A stretch of DNA of 64,000 nt, from assembly GCA_029263455.1 (NCBI GenBank), contig JAJCXM010000004.1:372001-436000 (forward strand), given 5' to 3'. The notes under the pieces were generated by a model. That model worked only from the letters and a program-made list of their open reading frames with translations. It did not search any database and was not told the origin of the DNA. Made by a program: the position numbers and the translations under genes. The DNA comes from Holophagae bacterium. Its GTDB lineage: Bacteria > Acidobacteriota > Holophagae > Acanthopleuribacterales > Acanthopleuribacteraceae. Below are positions 33,907-43,301 of the stretch, one piece after another; the stretch's first letter is position 1, and every line of letters starts with the position of its first letter.

Positions 33907-35625
33907 ATGTCAGCTACATTGATCATTCTATGCCTATTGGTTCCAAACCAAGATCAAGCTTCCATACGCCAACACGATTATCCAAATGCGAACGAACGAG
34001 GCTGCAACAGAGCCGACATACGCCTCTCAAGTCCCGGTCACATTCAGCTTGACCTTGATCCGTCATGCACGCCTCAATTTGTGTGCTACCGAGTGATGGG
34101 ACCAGTTGTTGGCTGGACCATTCAATCAGAAGGGGAACCTGCCGTTGGTGACTTAAATGCCTTGGTGCAACATTTAACAGCCGGCAGCCGCAGTGAGCGC
34201 GAACGTGCCGAACGCCTATTTGAATTTGTCGTAAACGACATGCGCGACTGGTTCTACCCGGCTCAGGGAATTGATCTAACGGTCGAAGACCTTGGCGCGC
34301 TTATTTGGAACTTTGGCTACGGATTTTGCTACGACCTAGGCCGCCTGCAAGCTGGACTTTGGCATTTGGCCGGTCTCCGTTCGCGCATTGTCGGTTGGCC
34401 TCAGCACACACTAGCAGAGGTGTACTACGAAGGGTCGTGGCACCTATACGATTTGCAACATCGTAACTATTATTTGAATTCGAGCGGTGATGTAGCTGGT
34501 TTCGATGAAATCAAACTGAACCCTGGATTGCTTAATCAAAAGCTGGATACATTTGGTCTAGATCCAATAGGCTATCCGCCGGAACACTTAGTTCATTGGT
34601 ACAAAATTGCGCAGCCGAAATTCGAAGACAGCGAGCAAGGCCCACACTGGAAAACAGACAAATCATTCACGATGGATTTGCGTTTTGGCGAGTTTTTTGA
34701 AGTTGTCTATTCGGAGCCCGTTGTTGCCTATCACCCCGACTCCTGGACGCAATACTATGGCGAAAAGACCTTGCGCAAAGATCCGCCCTGGCTCGTCCAA
34801 GGCCGTTTAACCTATGCCCCTAATTATTTGAAATCGCCGGCCAAGTGGATCGCCACAGAAACACCGGCTGGTACACCTGGTTATCGGATTAGGATGAAAT
34901 CCCCGTTCATTTTTACCGAGGGGTGGATAAAGATTCCGGACCATACATCGTTTGATCGAATATGGGTTGACGTATGGGAGCAGAGTCACTTTGTTGGTCG
35001 GTTGGTCGGCGGCAATGCCATCTTCTCTAAATTAATAGAAGGATCCAATCAATTTGACGTTATTGTCGAGGCCGATGACATCGATCAAATATCACGTTGC
35101 GCCATCGAAACTCGTCTTCAAATGAGTCATATTGGACTGCCTAAAATAGCGCCCGGTTCAAATCAGATACCGGTTTCATTCCGCATTGGTAGGCCGCACG
35201 TGACTCTTTGGTATTTGGAAGACGCGCCTGACCTGCAAATCGTTCAATTTTCTTGCGCTCCAGCCAAGCCTTCGGCAGGTGAACTTGTGCAAATCTCGTA
35301 TCAAGTTGAGAATAAGGGGTCTGGAAAGAGTCCGGCCAGCACATTGACTGTTTTCAACAACACGACCTCGTTCTTATCGGAAACCACAGAACGCGTCGGC
35401 ATCGCCAGTATCCCACCGTTGAACCCGGGCCAAAAAGTGACCGTTGAGCTTGTTTGGGAGGCCAACACGCGCATGACTTGGTACGGCCAAGACCCTCATG
35501 TTCAGCTCTTTGACGCTTGGATAGATTTTGAACACGACTTGGCAGATGCCGATCGGGAAAACAATCGGCGACAGAATTATCTGCGCTTAAACAACGCCGA
35601 TCTCAAGCTCCCTGCACCTCGATAA
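33907..35625 (+). CDS. Secreted transglutaminase-fold protein with CARDB-like domain, paralogue 2
   Basis: A 572-residue paralogue of the preceding gene, collinear over its entire length. The core repeats the same landmarks: FVVNDMRDWFYPAQGIDLTVEDL, GYGFCYDLGRLQAGLW (Cys141), PQHTLAEVYY (His167) and LYDLQHR (Asp182). The middle region shares YHPDSWxQxYGExTLRKxPPW and ESPFIFTEGWI-like blocks, and the CARDB-like end shares NRRQ. Identity looks above 50 percent by eye. The signal peptide (to about residue 18) is much less conserved. The ATG at 33907 is preferred because AGGGGAG lies 8 nt upstream; the TTG at 33886 has none. The pair looks like an old tandem duplication kept under selection, with both triads intact. 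Confidence 0.78.
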   Translation: MSATLIILCLLVPNQDQASIRQHDYPNANERGCNRADIRLSSPGHIQLDLDPSCTPQFVCYRVMGPVVGWTIQSEGEPAVGDLNALVQHLTAGSRSERERAERLFEFVVNDMRDWFYPAQGIDLTVEDLGALIWNFGYGFCYDLGRLQAGLWHLAGLRSRIVGWPQHTLAEVYYEGSWHLYDLQHRNYYLNSSGDVAGFDEIKLNPGLLNQKLDTFGLDPIGYPPEHLVHWYKIAQPKFEDSEQGPHWKTDKSFTMDLRFGEFFEVVYSEPVVAYHPDSWTQYYGEKTLRKDPPWLVQGRLTYAPNYLKSPAKWIATETPAGTPGYRIRMKSPFIFTEGWIKIPDHTSFDRIWVDVWEQSHFVGRLVGGNAIFSKLIEGSNQFDVIVEADDIDQISRCAIETRLQMSHIGLPKIAPGSNQIPVSFRIGRPHVTLWYLEDAPDLQIVQFSCAPAKPSAGELVQISYQVENKGSGKSPASTLTVFNNTTSFLSETTERVGIASIPPLNPGQKVTVELVWEANTRMTWYGQDPHVQLFDAWIDFEHDLADADRENNRRQNYLRLNNADLKLPAPR

Positions 35626-35696
35626 AGCCAAGATCGGCAGCGCGTGGCGTCGCTTTTGTGATATAAGAATCCCGAACCAATCCAGGGAGTTCCGTC

Positions 35697-36452
35697 ATGC
35701 GCTTGTCGATTTGCATCTGTCTATTCACCTGTTCATTAATATTTGCGCAACCGCAAAGACGACAGGCATCTCCAATTGGCGTCACCTTAGCGCTAGACTA
35801 TCTCGACACCTATATGTTTCGCGGCAGAGTGCTAGATCCTGAAGCCTCGTACCAAATTGACCTGACACTGGGTCTAGGATCGTGGAGCTACAATATTTTT
35901 CACCACTCTGGTTCCGATCAACTAAATGCGTTGATCGAGTTCGAAAAATTTGAGGAGTTCACTCACGCTATCGAATACACGGCGATCCGCGGCAACGCCA
36001 TAACAACCACGGGTTATCGGCTATACAACTACACAGGCGGTGATGTTCCCGACACGCAAGAGATCTCTTTCCGTATTGCCCATCAATCATCATGGCACCC
36101 GGCCTATGGCGTCGCTTACGATTTTGATGCTTATCGAGGAACCTACTTTGACTTTTCTTTGTCAAAAGGATTCCCGCTGTCTCGCAGGTCACGCCTCAAC
36201 TTTGACTTTGGCTTGGGACTATCGACAGGCATGGAGGAAAAATCCAACAGACAGGGCCAAATCCTAGAATATGGTCCCTATTCAGAAGAGCTCAATCACG
36301 GATCTGTCGCCGCGTCATACCATTGGTCTGTTACCAACCGACTTTCTATCCATGCTGACTATGATTATCACCATGCATTCGACGACAAGCTAAAAATGAA
36401 CAGTGAGCACAACGATTTTTGGACGCTAGGCTTTACGCTGCTACTACCTTAA
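35697..36452 (+). CDS. Probable outer-membrane beta-barrel protein
   Basis: A 251-residue exported protein with signal peptide MRLSICICLFTCSLIFAQ. The remainder alternates polar and hydrophobic residues in strand-like runs (GVTLALDYLDTYMFRG, YQIDLTLGLGSWSYNIF, RLNFDFGLGLSTG, RLSIHADYDYHHAF) and ends WTLGFTLLLP, consistent with about ten transmembrane strands. The LDYLDTYMFRG start resembles small porin-like proteins such as the TIGR02001 group. The ligand is unknown. The 3' end overlaps the convergent isoprenoid-kinase-like gene by 20 bp. It closes a plus-strand run of envelope genes. Confidence 0.65.
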   Translation: MRLSICICLFTCSLIFAQPQRRQASPIGVTLALDYLDTYMFRGRVLDPEASYQIDLTLGLGSWSYNIFHHSGSDQLNALIEFEKFEEFTHAIEYTAIRGNAITTTGYRLYNYTGGDVPDTQEISFRIAHQSSWHPAYGVAYDFDAYRGTYFDFSLSKGFPLSRRSRLNFDFGLGLSTGMEEKSNRQGQILEYGPYSEELNHGSVAASYHWSVTNRLSIHADYDYHHAFDDKLKMNSEHNDFWTLGFTLLLP

Positions 36453-37755
36453 GCACAAAAACTACAAACAACCCGGCACTGAGCGTATTGGCAAAATTGA
36501 CGCTATCGTTCGTCATAAGGCCCTTTCGCTGCAGGCTAGCACCCAGGACAGAATCGATGGCGTTGCCAACTAATCCTGCAGCGAAGATCAGTGCGCTTTG
36601 CCAAAGTTGAGCCGTTGCCACAAACCATACGCAAGCGACGAGTGAAGCCCCAAGGGCACCCAACAACGTGCCTTCCAAGCTAACCACACCATCGCGTCCG
36701 CGTTCATCGACACGCCATGTAAGTATGTTCAGAAACCGCTTACCGTAAACATTACCCAGTTCTGACGATAAAGTGTCCGCCGTTGCCGATGCCAATCCGG
36801 CGGCCAACATGAGGCGCCACATCGTTGGATCTGCAATGTGTAGCCAAACGCATAGCCCACAAAAAGCAGAGAATCCCCCGTTCGCGATCGCGTGTCGGAT
36901 ACTACGCCGCCCTTTGTTTTCCTGTTCGAGACCTTTCTTTCGGTCTCGTCGCCAAGATGAGGCAATACTGCCCAAGACGAAAAACGTAAATAACAAGGCA
37001 ACGCCTGGGAAACCAGCGCCTAAGTAAATAAGCAGGGCAATCAAGCCACCAACCAGTGCTCCGCTCAAATTCATCTTTCGCGAGACAAAGCTTGCAATAA
37101 CCAGCGCTGTGACGACTAAGGTGCCCCAAATCCAATCGGTTGGGACAGATATAGGGGCATCTAAAGATTGGTATCCAATCCAGGCGCCCAAGGCCGCGAC
37201 TAACGGTACCGCAAGGTTATCGTCAACCAAACCGGGAAGCGATTCGACCCAAGCCGCAAAGATCATGGCCAAACTGATCAACATGAACCACTCAGCCCCA
37301 CCTATACCAATTCGGGATGGCTCTGGCAACAGCAAGACCCAAACCCAGGTCATGAGCGAGCCAATCCCTACAAAAGCAAATAATCCGGGCCAACTCTTAG
37401 CCGGGTTCCAGGCCAAGGTAGGGCCTTTACTGGCGCGACCTATGATGCCCGCAAAGCCGTCGCCCCAAGCCATCGCACCCCAAGCGACGACTAGAAAGAT
37501 CTGTTGCTGGTAAAAAATCACACTCAAAAGCAGAAGGACACAAGGATAAATGACAATGCCTAAAGCTACCCCTCGTTGCTTGTCCTCAGGACGCTCCAGT
37601 GCCCGAGATGAAAGACGCGGGAGAACAAATAAATTGAAGCATGCGGCCACAGCGCAACACATGCAGATGGACCATGGCGGGATGCGACCAATTAAGAGGG
37701 CCGGAGTTACCATGGCAATATGGACGAACTTACGTTTGCCTTCTTGTCCGATCAC
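36433..37755 (-). CDS. Polyprenol/phytol-kinase-like domain fused to DUF92 (VTE6-like) domain
   Basis: A 440-residue polytopic membrane protein. Residues about 1-190 resemble the CTP-dependent phytol/dolichol kinase and CDP-diglyceride synthase group, with RKFVHIAM at the N-terminus and the block AWGDGFAGIIGRASKG followed by K-SWPGLFAFVGIG. Residues about 210-440 are DUF92/TMEM19, with SATADTLSSELGNVYGKR and the conserved RVDERGRDGVVSLEGTLLGALGA and VGNAIDSVLGASLQRKG. In plants and cyanobacteria separate proteins VTE5 and VTE6 perform successive phosphorylation of phytol to phytyl diphosphate; here both types are in one chain. Salvage of a polyprenol to its diphosphate is therefore predicted. 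The start overlaps the LptD stop by 4 nt, so it is translationally coupled to LPS transport. Confidence 0.82.
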   Translation of the reverse strand: MIGQEGKRKFVHIAMVTPALLIGRIPPWSICMCCAVAACFNLFVLPRLSSRALERPEDKQRGVALGIVIYPCVLLLLSVIFYQQQIFLVVAWGAMAWGDGFAGIIGRASKGPTLAWNPAKSWPGLFAFVGIGSLMTWVWVLLLPEPSRIGIGGAEWFMLISLAMIFAAWVESLPGLVDDNLAVPLVAALGAWIGYQSLDAPISVPTDWIWGTLVVTALVIASFVSRKMNLSGALVGGLIALLIYLGAGFPGVALLFTFFVLGSIASSWRRDRKKGLEQENKGRRSIRHAIANGGFSAFCGLCVWLHIADPTMWRLMLAAGLASATADTLSSELGNVYGKRFLNILTWRVDERGRDGVVSLEGTLLGALGASLVACVWFVATAQLWQSALIFAAGLVGNAIDSVLGASLQRKGLMTNDSVNFANTLSAGLFVVFVLKVVAA

Positions 37756-39827
37756 AGGCGCAATCCCAACTCACCGAGATTTCGCAACGTGATCCCAAGC
37801 TGAAACCACTGGCTGTCAGCACTCACGTCCGAGGAGAACGGAGCTTCGATATAACGCATAACGCCGCCAACACAAGCGCCCTGGTATGACAGCGTGAGTT
37901 CTTGGCTCTTAAAATCCGAAATATTGAAGTCATAATCGAAGGAAACGCGAACACGAGCTTTTTGGTTCAAGAACGACAAATGAGAGGCCGCCAATAAGCT
38001 GTCCTGGGGTTCCGTATTTAAGTCCCGTTTGACATAGCCCATAAACCCTTGAAAGCGACCACGTTTGACGTTGCCGTATAGGGTCACGGTATCAAAAACA
38101 CCCGCTTCGGGTTCGTATTCAACCAGGCCATTAAGCGTGTAACCTTTACGGTCGCCTAATCGGACCGTCATCTTTATGGGCTGTTGAGAACTGTGACTCA
38201 TCCAGCCTTGCCGTAAATCGATCTCAAGATACGGCAGTACCACGCCCCCTGAGCCGACAAACACACGTGACTGCACGAACCATCCACCTTGAACGTCGGC
38301 GGATAATTGTCGATCCAACCTAATGTCCAATTCGTCAAAAAATATATCGTCAAAAATCGGCTCTCGGTCATCCGTGCCATATCTGGCCGTCAGGCCATAA
38401 TCAATAAGATGCGCGAATTCCCGATCCTTTCCGTAATACTTACGTAGCAGTCGAGGGCCTAGCACATCGGCAAAAACATAAGCTCCCTGTCGCTCCCCAT
38501 CTTGCGTTGAATCCGTTTGATAACTCACACCTCGGAAACCCGTTCCGTACCTCGTATGTATGTAGGCACCAACGTTGGTGGCGCGGCTAAACTCAGACTC
38601 TAAACCGAATCGCCAAGTATCGTCAGAAATCGATTGCGGCCCCAAGTCGCGAAACCTGAGCTGGTCCAAATAGGCCCTGTTCGTCATAAAAATACCAGCC
38701 CCGATATGGGTTTGTGGTTGCACAAGCCGCAGCGAAGGCAAGAATCTTACTTCACTGATGTTATTGACATCTGACAGGATGCGGCGAGTCTGGTCCATCT
38801 GCAATCGCACCGCAAAAAGTTCAAATGTGCGCGTAAATTCAGCTTGTTGAACATAATCGCGAATCCTAGATCGCTCTGTATCAACCAAAAAGTCACGTTC
38901 AACCTGAAAGTCAGAGCCTTCATCGACATGGATATTGAGTTGTCCACCAGCCATGCGCTGCGCATGTTGTAGGTGCAATCGATAACGCGATGGATCGATA
39001 GGTTCGCCTGATTCTAATGGTGGCTGGTCCGCTCGCTCTATAACTTGATCGCGGATGTAATTTCCTTGAAATGTTCCGTGAATTTCGTCGCTGGGCGCAT
39101 AGCGGATTTCAACATCAGACCTCAATCCCGCGTCATCAAAAAAATAGGGTGTCAGCGTGAGGTCAAAATCCTCCCTAGGCGCCCAATAAAATGGGATGCC
39201 AAGATACAGTCCATTGCGATCTGAACTGCCGGTTTCGGGGACCAACATTCCGGAACGGCGATCTTGGAACGCGGGTAACCACATGGCAGGCAGGTAAATA
39301 ACAGGTACGTTTAATACCCTTAATGTGGCTCCGCGGATACTGGCGTAACCCTCTCGTTTGATTTGGGCTGTCTTTATGCGAACACTCCAATGATTAACCG
39401 GTTGATTGCATGACGTCATCGTGCCCTTAATGATAAGAACGCGATCACGATCTAAGACTTCCAATCGTTCGCCGCGAAAGAACAAATCGTCACCAAACTG
39501 AACCGAAACGTCTTCAAATAGTCCAGCTTGTGTCGACAAATCGAAAACGGCGTGTTGGGCGGCAACCTCCACTAGACCCATACTCGCATGATAGTCAATC
39601 TTAACGTTCCCGTCGGCGATGACCAGATTCGAATCAGGTAAATACTCCGCACGATCAGCCGTCAACAGGAAAAAATCAGGGCTTTCCATTTTGAAATAGT
39701 TTTCGTAAATAATGCGTCCATCAGCCAACCTTCTATTTTCTTTGGTGGTGATAGTAACTTGCACGTCTTGAGCAGAAACAAATACTGCCAAAAACAAAGT
39801 CAAGCATATAAGACATGCATTCTTCAC
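37752..39827 (-). CDS. lptD: LPS-assembly protein LptD
   Basis: A 691-residue outer-membrane protein that inserts LPS into the outer leaflet. The signal peptide is MKNACLICLTLFLAVFVSA. An OstA/LptA-like beta-jellyroll region covers about 30-150 (YLPDSNLVIADGNVKIDYH, TMTSCNQPVNHWSVR), then the LptD barrel at about 170-691 (YLPAMWLPAFQDRRSGMLVPETGSS, GIPFYWAPREDFDLTLTPYF). Few Cys are present, so the disulfide pattern of E. coli LptD is not conserved. It is shorter than the enterobacterial protein. It overlaps its upstream neighbour and its downstream neighbour by 4 nt each, making one coupled operon. Confidence 0.9.
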   Translation of the reverse strand: MKNACLICLTLFLAVFVSAQDVQVTITTKENRRLADGRIIYENYFKMESPDFFLLTADRAEYLPDSNLVIADGNVKIDYHASMGLVEVAAQHAVFDLSTQAGLFEDVSVQFGDDLFFRGERLEVLDRDRVLIIKGTMTSCNQPVNHWSVRIKTAQIKREGYASIRGATLRVLNVPVIYLPAMWLPAFQDRRSGMLVPETGSSDRNGLYLGIPFYWAPREDFDLTLTPYFFDDAGLRSDVEIRYAPSDEIHGTFQGNYIRDQVIERADQPPLESGEPIDPSRYRLHLQHAQRMAGGQLNIHVDEGSDFQVERDFLVDTERSRIRDYVQQAEFTRTFELFAVRLQMDQTRRILSDVNNISEVRFLPSLRLVQPQTHIGAGIFMTNRAYLDQLRFRDLGPQSISDDTWRFGLESEFSRATNVGAYIHTRYGTGFRGVSYQTDSTQDGERQGAYVFADVLGPRLLRKYYGKDREFAHLIDYGLTARYGTDDREPIFDDIFFDELDIRLDRQLSADVQGGWFVQSRVFVGSGGVVLPYLEIDLRQGWMSHSSQQPIKMTVRLGDRKGYTLNGLVEYEPEAGVFDTVTLYGNVKRGRFQGFMGYVKRDLNTEPQDSLLAASHLSFLNQKARVRVSFDYDFNISDFKSQELTLSYQGACVGGVMRYIEAPFSSDVSADSQWFQLGITLRNLGELGLRL

Positions 39828-40426
39828 GGGTTAGGACGTCTACCTAACATAAATGAGCCCTCAATTGAATGCGAGTCAATGCCGCAATAGATTTGATCCA
39901 GACGAAAGGTTAATTGACGCGGGGGAATCTCATCATTTCCCAACAAAGGTAAGAAGACGATGACTTGCCTAAAAGTATCACGGGGACCAATCGATTGCGA
40001 AGACCTTGCGATCGCAGCAGCTAACGCTTCATCGCCCGCATTTACAGTGGGATCCGAAGGTGGAATGATGTCCATCATTTGTGCGAGGCGAGCGACAGGT
40101 CGCCTACCCTGCGTCAAAACCGCACGATCAGGCGTAACCAGGAGCGGCTGCTCACCTTGGTTAGTCAAGCGCAATTCAAAGACAGCCATATTTGAAAGTC
40201 GTTTTTGTAGCGCAGGCGTCTCAAGGTAACTAGCAGCGACACCTCTAGATATTAAGAACGCTCTGAATTCGCGAACATCAAGCGGCATTATTTTAGCGGT
40301 GAAGTCTTTATTTGTGTAAGTTACAGACCGACCCTCAAGCTGGTATCCCTCCTGCTTGGAGGCGACGGGCGACGTGATGTCAACTTGGGGCCACATACTA
40401 AAAATCGAACAAATTATAAGGCCCAT
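39824..40426 (-). CDS. Secreted protein of unknown function, first gene of the lptD operon
   Basis: A 200-residue protein with a short hydrophobic N-terminus (MGLIICSIFSMWPQ) that may be a signal peptide. The rest is mixed alpha/beta, with FELRLTNQGEQPLLVTPDRAVLTQGRRPVARL resembling an immunoglobulin-like strand pair and a later TFRQVIVFLPLL strand. I do not recognise a family. The ribosome site AAGGAGGAATCAG before ATG 40426 is the strongest in this operon. The 4-nt overlap with lptD suggests it works with, or just before, LptD in the periplasm. Confidence 0.7.
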   Translation of the reverse strand: MGLIICSIFSMWPQVDITSPVASKQEGYQLEGRSVTYTNKDFTAKIMPLDVREFRAFLISRGVAASYLETPALQKRLSNMAVFELRLTNQGEQPLLVTPDRAVLTQGRRPVARLAQMMDIIPPSDPTVNAGDEALAAAIARSSQSIGPRDTFRQVIVFLPLLGNDEIPPRQLTFRLDQIYCGIDSHSIEGSFMLGRRPNP

Positions 40427-40685
40427 TCTGATTCCTCCTTATGCATAACAAATTCATCAATGACGAACGCCTATATTACGCCAACCGAAAACGATGCTAC
40501 AATGTTCCGGGAAATACAAAGATGTGTCCTATCTGGTGGAAATCGCGCTAATACGATGCGTCAGATCGTGTTAGGCTGTATGAAGTATCGACTTTTTACA
40601 TCTCCACAAAACTGTGATAAGAATGGGTGCCAGTTTCAGCATGAGCGTGAATATGTATCTTTCGCACTATCAATAGGTTGACTCG

Positions 40686-43193
40686 ATGAGACGCGCGAAG
40701 ATTCTCGTGGCCGATTATGATGACAAAAGTCTGGCTAACATTGATGAAGCCCTACGCCAAGCGGGTTATACGACAGTGCTTGTGCGAAATGGCGGCGAAG
40801 CCATCGAACAGATTCAACATGAGAAACCCGACTTGTGCATTATTGACCCTATGTTACCTGGAATCAATGGTTTCACCGTTAGCCAAAAGGCAAGGAACTG
40901 GGATGCAAAACTGCCAATCATTATCTCGACGGCCGTTTACAAAGGCGATAAATATCAACGCGACGCCAAAACAAAATATGGGGTTTCTGCCTATTTGGAG
41001 AAACCCTACACCAACGAGCAGATGGTTAAGACTGTGGATGAATTAATTGCAAAGCGACCAAGCAACGCCAAACCTAATACGTTAGATGAATCGATGGAAC
41101 GCAAGCTGGGTTCCACACTGACTGAATTGGCTTCCCCAAAAAAGAAAAAGTCACGTCTGACGGTCGAAGCCAACGTCAATAGGTTACTCGAACACACGCT
41201 CAGTGGGATTGAGATTGGTGGTAAATCGCGCAAGGTCAGCGCGCCAAAAACAGTAGCACCCAAAGCGCCGCCAAGTAAAAAACCTCCTTTAGCCAGTAAA
41301 GTACCGAGTCAAAGTGACGACAGTGCGACCATGCGCGTGAGTGCTGAAGACCTCAAACGCGAAATGGAAAAGATCAAGCAAGATGCGCCTTTGAGTCAGG
41401 ACAGCCACAGACCTCAACAAGGCTTGTCTTCGATGACCCAACCCAATAAGACGTTAGAAGAGAAATTAACTAGCAGCGATATTTTCGGCGCACTGATCGA
41501 CGACATCGAAAGCTCAGAGCCACCCGCTGCACCCTCCAAGTCTGCGCCCACACCGGCGCGTCCTGTCGCAAATATCCCGGCAAAACCGGCGAGTGCGGTA
41601 CCGTCAACACCGAAAGTTCATGTCTCTCCACCTGTGATGGCACCCCCGCCACCGGCTGCGCCTGCCCCACGAACGCAAAAAAAACCGGCGCCCGTCGCCG
41701 CTCAAAAGCCAGCACCGCCGACCCCAGCCAAGAGTACCCCCCCCATTGACGGGCCCGCAACCAAGCGTCCGCGTCCAGAATTAAGTAAAACAAACGAATA
41801 TCAGTTGTTGTCGAAAATTGCTGCAGGCGGGATGGCGGAAGTATGGAAGGCGCGCTTAATTGGCGAAAAAGGCTTCGAAAAAATTGTCGCCATCAAAAAA
41901 ATTCTGCCTCATTTAAGTGATAACGATGAATTCATTACCATGTTCATTGACGAGGCAAAAGTAGCGGCAAACCTGACACATCCCAATATTGCGCAAATTT
42001 ATGAGCTCGGGAAAATGGGCCATTCGTTTTTCATTGCCATGGAATATGTGTCTGGCAACAACCTCAGAACCATCGTAAACCTGTGCAATGAACTTGGCGT
42101 CACCATGCCCCAAGAAATCGCCAGTTTCATAGGCATGAAACTGTGCTCAGCATTAAACTACGCACACACAAAGAAGGATTTTGGCAATCGCGATCTCAAT
42201 ATCGTGCATCGTGACATTTCGCCACAGAACATCCTGATCTCAAGCGAAGGTGAAATTAAACTGGTGGATTTTGGTATCGCCAAGGCATCCATCAAAGCTT
42301 CCCAGACGGTTGCCGGTTCACTCAAAGGCAAACTGCTGTATATGTCACCTGAACAGGCGGATGGCAACAAGATAGATTCCCGTTCAGATATTTTTAGCCT
42401 AGGTAACGTGATGTATGAGTGTCTAACGGGCAAAAAACTAATCGATGGCGACAGCGAGCTTTCGATCCTCAAGAATGTGCGTGATGCCAATTTCCCTAAA
42501 CCATCCAGTATCAACCACAAGATTTCGGCTGGCTTAGAAAGCATCATGCTGAAAGCTTTGGCCAAGGATGTAGACGAACGATTTTTCACGGCAAAAGACA
42601 TGGAGATTGAACTCAAAGACTTCATGAAGCAGGGCAAATATCACATTAATGAGTCCGATGTCGCCGACTTCATGAAGAGCTTGTTCGCAAGGGACATGAG
42701 TAAGCTCACGCAAACGGACAGTCGACGGCCCAAGACAGCCAGTTCTTCTAAACCGGCAGTGATTATGCCGGACACAGGCCAAGTACGCGCGCACCAACAA
42801 ATGAGCCCGGTTATGGCCAAAACTTCCAGTTCCGGGAACTCGAAGACGCTTCTCATCACGGTTGTGAGCCTTTCTTTGATCGCCATTGTCGCTGCGGCCT
42901 ATTTTTTCTGGCCTAAATTGAGTGCGAACCAATCTGCTCCTATTCAGGAACCCGACATAACGCAAGGTGTGCAGGAACAGCCTGATGCAATGACGGACCT
43001 ACCGGCAATCGATGAAGCGACTATCGAAAGCATCACACAAGAGGTAGCTGCGGAACAAGGCGATGACCCAAATGAGGAATTAAAGAGCGAATTGGAAGTG
43101 AAACGCGAACAACTCAGAAAACTGTATAAACAGCTGGGATACACCGAAGAACAAATCGAACAAGAACTCTCCAAGCTCAATGATTCTCAATAA
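40686..43193 (+). CDS. Response-regulator receiver fused to a Ser/Thr protein kinase
   Basis: An 835-residue hybrid. The receiver domain is at 4-125: acidic pair D12-D13, phospho-acceptor Asp54 in CIIDPMLPG and Lys106 in LEKPYT, all intact. A disordered Pro/Ala/Lys-rich linker fills about 130-370. The kinase domain covers about 371-640: IAAGGMAEVWKA, ATP lysine in VAIKKI, HRDISPQNIL and VDFGIAKA, then GKLLYMSPEQAD. The usual HRDLKPEN is HRDISPQN, a form seen in myxobacterial-type kinases and expected to be active. A membrane segment lies at about 720-742, leaving a short acidic, coiled-coil tail (LYKQLGYTEEQIEQEL) outside the cytoplasm. Aspartyl phosphorylation by an unlinked histidine kinase could therefore control Ser/Thr phosphorylation. 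Confidence 0.9.
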   Translation: MRRAKILVADYDDKSLANIDEALRQAGYTTVLVRNGGEAIEQIQHEKPDLCIIDPMLPGINGFTVSQKARNWDAKLPIIISTAVYKGDKYQRDAKTKYGVSAYLEKPYTNEQMVKTVDELIAKRPSNAKPNTLDESMERKLGSTLTELASPKKKKSRLTVEANVNRLLEHTLSGIEIGGKSRKVSAPKTVAPKAPPSKKPPLASKVPSQSDDSATMRVSAEDLKREMEKIKQDAPLSQDSHRPQQGLSSMTQPNKTLEEKLTSSDIFGALIDDIESSEPPAAPSKSAPTPARPVANIPAKPASAVPSTPKVHVSPPVMAPPPPAAPAPRTQKKPAPVAAQKPAPPTPAKSTPPIDGPATKRPRPELSKTNEYQLLSKIAAGGMAEVWKARLIGEKGFEKIVAIKKILPHLSDNDEFITMFIDEAKVAANLTHPNIAQIYELGKMGHSFFIAMEYVSGNNLRTIVNLCNELGVTMPQEIASFIGMKLCSALNYAHTKKDFGNRDLNIVHRDISPQNILISSEGEIKLVDFGIAKASIKASQTVAGSLKGKLLYMSPEQADGNKIDSRSDIFSLGNVMYECLTGKKLIDGDSELSILKNVRDANFPKPSSINHKISAGLESIMLKALAKDVDERFFTAKDMEIELKDFMKQGKYHINESDVADFMKSLFARDMSKLTQTDSRRPKTASSSKPAVIMPDTGQVRAHQQMSPVMAKTSSSGNSKTLLITVVSLSLIAIVAAAYFFWPKLSANQSAPIQEPDITQGVQEQPDAMTDLPAIDEATIESITQEVAAEQGDDPNEELKSELEVKREQLRKLYKQLGYTEEQIEQELSKLNDSQ

Positions 43194-43209
43194 GGGTCAA
43201 ATTTCGTCT

Positions 43210-43237
43210 TTGGGCCTGTGTCTCTTTGCTTTAGAAT
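43210..43237 (+). promoter_or_regulatory. Possible sigma-70 promoter of the coiled-coil gene
   Basis: A -35-like TTGGGC (43210-43215) and -10-like TAGAAT (43232-43237) are 16 bp apart, 65 bp upstream of the 72-residue gene. The -10 box is good, the -35 weak. Confidence 0.35.
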
Positions 43238-43301
43238 GGTGATCTGACCATATGTAAAACTTCCTGACCGCAGGATAATTGATCGATGAGGAGTTCACCG
43301 C

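Noticed and set aside
37752-39827. LptD protein considered as a TonB receptor or porin
   Set aside because: The OstA-like N-terminus and YLPAMWLP/DRRSGMLVPE blocks match LptD better, and there is no plug domain.
41470-41793. Minus-strand frame over the Pro-rich linker of the receiver-kinase gene
   Set aside because: It arises from the low-complexity linker and has no sign of being translated.
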